64,000 bases of DNA from Hymenobacter sp. APR13 (lineage in GTDB: Bacteria; Bacteroidota; Bacteroidia; Cytophagales; Hymenobacteraceae). Position numbers and translations under genes: made by a program. Shown in pieces: positions 61,170 to 64,000 of this stretch. Under the pieces are notes generated by a model. The model searched no databases. It saw only the letters and a program-made list of their open reading frames with translations, and was not told the origin of the DNA. Numbering within the stretch: the first letter of the stretch is position 1; the number at the start of each line of letters is the position of its first letter. The DNA lies in the NCBI RefSeq assembly GCF_000737515.1, contig NZ_CP006587.1, positions 2,661,001 to 2,725,000 of the forward strand, written 5' to 3'.

Positions 61170-62675
61170 ATGCAAGCAAAACAAATGATGCTCGGTCTGC
61201 TCGGTTCCGCTGTACTTGGCGGGGGCGTGGCAGTGGGTGGGTACAAGCTGCTGGAGCCAGAGCGCACCAACGCGCCCCAGGCTATTGCGGCTGACCCCAA
61301 TGTTCGGTACACGAGTGAGCTGCGCAGCAGCAACTACGTGGTGCCCGAAGGCCTCAACTTCACGGCGGCCGCGGCGTCCGTGACGCCGGCCGTGGTGCAC
61401 GTAATGACGGAATACGCGCCCAAAGCGGGCCAGGGCGGCGGCAGTGCCCGCATGGACCCCTTCCTGCGCCAGTTCTTCGGCGACGAGTTTGAGCAGTACC
61501 AGCAGCCCCAGCGCGGGCCGCAGCAGGGCTCCGGCTCGGGCGTAATCATCGCCGCCAACGGCTACATCGTCACCAACAACCACGTGATTGATAAGGCCGA
61601 CAAGATTGAGGTGGTGATGGACGACAAGCGCAAGTTCGAGGCCGAGCTGGTGGGCACCGACCCTACCACCGACCTGGCCCTGCTAAAGGTGAAAGCCGAT
61701 AACCTGCCTTTCATCCGCTACGGCAACTCCGACCAGGTGAAGGTAGGGGAGTGGGTACTGGCCGTGGGCAACCCCTTCAACCTGAACTCCACCGTCACGG
61801 CCGGCATCATCTCGGCCAAGGGCCGCAACATCAACATCCTGCGCGACCAGCAGGGCATGGGCATCGAGAGCTTCCTGCAAACCGATGCTGTGGTGAACCC
61901 CGGCAACTCGGGCGGCGCGCTCGTGAACCTCAACGGCGACCTGATCGGCATCAACTCGGCCATTGCCTCGCAGACGGGCTCGTTTGTGGGCTACTCCTTC
62001 GCCGTGCCTAGCTCCATCGTGAGCAAGGTGATTGATGACCTGCTGAAGTATAAAGTGGTGCAGCGCGCCCTGCTGGGCGTGCAGATCCGGGAGGTAGACG
62101 CGCAGCTGGCTTCTGAGAAGAAGCTCAACACGCTGAGCGGCGTGTACGTGATGGGCCTGAGCAAAAACAGCTCAGCCGCTGACGCTGGCCTGAAGGAAGG
62201 TGACATCATCACCGAAATCAACGGTGCCAAGGTGAACACCTCGTCGCAGCTGCAGGAGCAGGTAGCCCGCTTCCGCCCCGGCGACAAAATCAAGGTGACC
62301 TACCTGCGTGGCTCCGACACGCGCACGGCCTCGGCCACGCTGCGCAACTCCACCGGCACCACCGACATCATCCGGGAAGAGCTGGCCAAGGCCATCAAGT
62401 ATGAAGGCGCCACACTGGCTCCGGTAAGCAAGCAGGAAATGAACAAGCTGGGCCTGGAAGGTGGCGCGAAAATCAGCGGCATCCAGGGCTCTAACTTCCG
62501 CGAAACCGGCATTGCCGACGGCTTCATCATCACCCGCATCGACAAGAACAAGGTGAGCAAGCCCCAGGATGTGGCCCAGTACCTGGAAGCCGCCAAGGAA
62601 AGCCAGGGCGCGCTGGTAGAAGGCGTGTACCCCGACGGCCGCAAAGCCTACTACCCCATCGGGCAGGCCGAGTAG
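61170..62675 (+). CDS. DegP/HtrA-type (Do-like) serine endoprotease
   Basis: A 501-residue envelope protease with trypsin-like and two PDZ domains. The N-terminal hydrophobic stretch (MMLGLLGSAVLGGGVAVGG) is a signal peptide or anchor. The catalytic triad is His138 in TNNHVID, Asp168 in TTDLALLKV and Ser247 in NPGNSGGAL. PDZ1 starts near residue 295 (LLGVQIREVDAQ) and PDZ2 near residue 410 (GATLAPVSKQEMNKLGLEGG). It degrades or refolds damaged proteins in the periplasm. It lies downstream of the hsp20 gene, but a terminator separates the two. The 209-base gap upstream shows no clear promoter element. Confidence 0.94.
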   Translation: MQAKQMMLGLLGSAVLGGGVAVGGYKLLEPERTNAPQAIAADPNVRYTSELRSSNYVVPEGLNFTAAAASVTPAVVHVMTEYAPKAGQGGGSARMDPFLRQFFGDEFEQYQQPQRGPQQGSGSGVIIAANGYIVTNNHVIDKADKIEVVMDDKRKFEAELVGTDPTTDLALLKVKADNLPFIRYGNSDQVKVGEWVLAVGNPFNLNSTVTAGIISAKGRNINILRDQQGMGIESFLQTDAVVNPGNSGGALVNLNGDLIGINSAIASQTGSFVGYSFAVPSSIVSKVIDDLLKYKVVQRALLGVQIREVDAQLASEKKLNTLSGVYVMGLSKNSSAADAGLKEGDIITEINGAKVNTSSQLQEQVARFRPGDKIKVTYLRGSDTRTASATLRNSTGTTDIIREELAKAIKYEGATLAPVSKQEMNKLGLEGGAKISGIQGSNFRETGIADGFIITRIDKNKVSKPQDVAQYLEAAKESQGALVEGVYPDGRKAYYPIGQAE

Positions 62676-62679
62676 CCCT

Positions 62680-62702
62680 CATTCCGAGCGACGCGCGGAA
62701 TC
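62680..62702 (+). repeat. Degenerate fragment of the family 1 repeat
   Basis: CATTCCGAGCGACGCGCGGA followed by ATCC, resembling the left arm of the full repeats, just after the protease stop codon. Confidence 0.55.
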
Positions 62703-62731
62703 CAAGGATTCCAGCGGCCGGAAATATCTGC

Positions 62732-62766
62732 AAAGCTCCTGCTACACCCGTAGCAGGAGCTTTTTT
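62732..62766 (+). terminator. Rho-independent terminator of the protease gene
   Basis: A perfect 14-bp stem (62732-62745 with 62750-62763) with a 4-base loop and six Ts. Confidence 0.94.
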
Positions 62767-62822
62767 GCGTTGAAACCTGGCAACGCGGGACACGGTAAAT
62801 AGCAGCCCCCGCGCCAATTCAT

Positions 62823-62830
62823 TAGATTTG
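62823..62830 (+). promoter_or_regulatory. -7 promoter element of the aldehyde dehydrogenase gene
   Basis: TAGATTTG matches TAnnTTTG and lies 37 bases before the ATG at 62868. No TTTG is seen at -33. Confidence 0.55.
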
Positions 62831-62867
62831 CTGAATACCAATCCGCATTTCCCACCCAACCTTTCTC

Positions 62868-64000
62868 ATGAAACAAGCCCTCGAAGAAGCTACCGCCACC
62901 GGCACCGACGTGCAGGACCACGACCACCACGGCATCCGGCAGGTGCTGCGCGAGCTGGGCGTAGAAGCCACCAACGCCGCCTGGAGCACCGGCCTAGTGT
63001 GGGGCGGCCAGGACAATGCCCAGGCCCGCGCCATCCACTCGCCCACCGACGGCAAGCTCATCGGCAGCGTGGCCTTTGCCACTGTAGAAGACTACGAGCA
63101 GGTGGTGCAGAAGGCCCAGGAAGCCTTCCTGACCTGGCGCACCGTGCCGGCGCCCAAGCGCGGCGAAATCGTGCGCCAGATTGGCAACAAACTGCGCGAG
63201 TTCAAGGAGCCGCTGGGCAAGCTGGTGAGCTACGAGATGGGCAAAATCCTGCAGGAAGGCCTCGGCGAAGTGCAGGAGATGATTGACATCTGCGACTTCG
63301 CGGTTGGCCTCTCGCGCCAGTTGCACGGCTTTACGATGCACTCGGAGCGCCCGGCGCACCGCATGTATGAGCAGTACCACCCGCTGGGCGTGGTGGGCAT
63401 CATCTCGGCCTTCAACTTCCCGGTGGCCGTGTGGAGCTGGAACGCCATGCTGGCCGCCGTCTGCGGCGACGTGTGTATCTGGAAGCCCTCGGAGAAGACG
63501 CCGCTGGTAGCCGTGGCCGTGCAGCACATCATCCAGGACGTGCTACGCGAAAACGAGCTGCCCGAAGGCATCTTCAACCTGGTTATCGGCGACGCCGAGA
63601 TTGGGGCGGCCATGGCCGCCGACGGCCGCGTGCCGCTGGTGTCGGCCACGGGCAGCACCCGCATGGGCAAGAAGGTAGGCGAAGTGGTGGGCGCCCGCCT
63701 GGGCCGCGCGCTGCTGGAACTGGGCGGCAACAACGCCATCATCCTCACCCAGCACGCCGACCTGGAAATTGCCATTCGCGCCATCGTGTTCGGGGCTGTG
63801 GGTACGGCCGGGCAGCGCTGCACCACCACCCGCCGCGTCATCATCCACGAATCCATTTTCGAGGATGTGAAGGCCCGCCTGCTGAAAATCTACCCCAACC
63901 TGCCCATCGGCCACCCGCTGCAGGACGGCAAGCTGGTGGGTCCGCTCATCGACACAGACGCCGTGCAGGCCTTCACCAAGGCCCTGGAAGCGGTGCAAAA
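62868..64000 (+). CDS. ALDH7-type aldehyde dehydrogenase (partial at window end)
   Basis: An NAD(P)-dependent aldehyde dehydrogenase, cut by the window end after 377 residues. It begins MKQALEEATATGTDVQDHDH; the Rossmann domain has VVGIISAFNFPVAVWSWNAM (about 175-194) and WKPSEKTPLV, followed by TGSTRMGKKVGEVV, the general base Glu284 in LLELGGNNA and the catalytic Cys318 in GTAGQRCTTTRR. The pattern (YHPLGVVGIISAFNFPVAVW, GQRCTT) is that of ALDH7A1/AmaB, which oxidises alpha-aminoadipate semialdehyde/piperideine-6-carboxylate in lysine breakdown. The symbol is left open because specificity is inferred from resemblance. Confidence 0.92.
   Translation, partial: MKQALEEATATGTDVQDHDHHGIRQVLRELGVEATNAAWSTGLVWGGQDNAQARAIHSPTDGKLIGSVAFATVEDYEQVVQKAQEAFLTWRTVPAPKRGEIVRQIGNKLREFKEPLGKLVSYEMGKILQEGLGEVQEMIDICDFAVGLSRQLHGFTMHSERPAHRMYEQYHPLGVVGIISAFNFPVAVWSWNAMLAAVCGDVCIWKPSEKTPLVAVAVQHIIQDVLRENELPEGIFNLVIGDAEIGAAMAADGRVPLVSATGSTRMGKKVGEVVGARLGRALLELGGNNAIILTQHADLEIAIRAIVFGAVGTAGQRCTTTRRVIIHESIFEDVKARLLKIYPNLPIGHPLQDGKLVGPLIDTDAVQAFTKALEAVQ

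Noticed and set aside
62828..63286. A frame of 152 codons overlapping the aldehyde dehydrogenase.
   Set aside because: It is Arg/His-rich shadow coding in another frame of a clearly recognisable ALDH7 gene.

Overview
The window looks like a chromosome segment of a GC-rich member of the Bacteroidota, most likely Hymenobacter or a close relative (inference from content, not a database search). Supporting signs: the Bacteroidota promoter element TAnnTTTG recurs ahead of genes (for example 1044-1051, 11586-11593, 19593-19600, 48513-48520); three secreted proteins carry C-terminal type IX secretion sorting domains; there are TonB/SusC-type outer-membrane receptors and LytS/LytTR signalling; and the ribosomal gene order lacks tuf and adk, with zinc-free forms of S14 and L36.

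Positions 1-20369 hold the end of rpoC, a DUF3467 gene, and then one long run of translation genes: the str group (rpsL-rpsG-fusA-rpsJ), the S10/spc groups (rplC through rpmJ, including secY, map and infA) and the alpha group (rpsM-rpsK-rpsD-rpoA-rplQ). It is cut into transcription units by hairpins and TAnnTTTG promoters at five places: after rpsJ, between rpsN and rpsH, between rpsM and rpsK, after rpsD and after rpoA. rpsD carries a one-base frameshift near its 3' end.

Positions 20370-28860 mix conserved genes (eno, a divIC-like gene) with accessory ones: an outer-membrane beta-barrel protein, a LytS-type kinase and LytTR regulator pair, and a CARDB adhesin-like secreted protein. Positions 28860-32190 carry anmK and hscA on the minus strand. 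Positions 32600-39873 hold a co-directional cluster of DUF4331 protein, TPR protein, HupE/UreJ-like membrane protein, small Cys/His-rich protein and TonB-dependent receptor; this is the best candidate for an undescribed functional module. Positions 40291-44892 hold two paralogous YkuD_2 L,D-transpeptidases on either side of a secreted alpha-amylase.

Positions 44975-64000 are mostly single metabolic and housekeeping genes: an Ldh-family oxidoreductase, Ppx/GppA, an rRNA-type methyltransferase, dapF, a GNAT enzyme, a glycosyltransferase with glf, secA, deoC with a SPOR lipoprotein, an M20 amidohydrolase, hsp20, a DegP/HtrA protease and an ALDH7-type dehydrogenase cut by the window end.

From about 22.9 kb onward the intergenic regions are seeded with long palindromic repeats of at least four sequence families, some nested inside each other, and with two short tandem arrays. 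One family repeatedly sits exactly on gene stop codons. No tRNA, rRNA, CRISPR array, transposase gene or prophage was seen.
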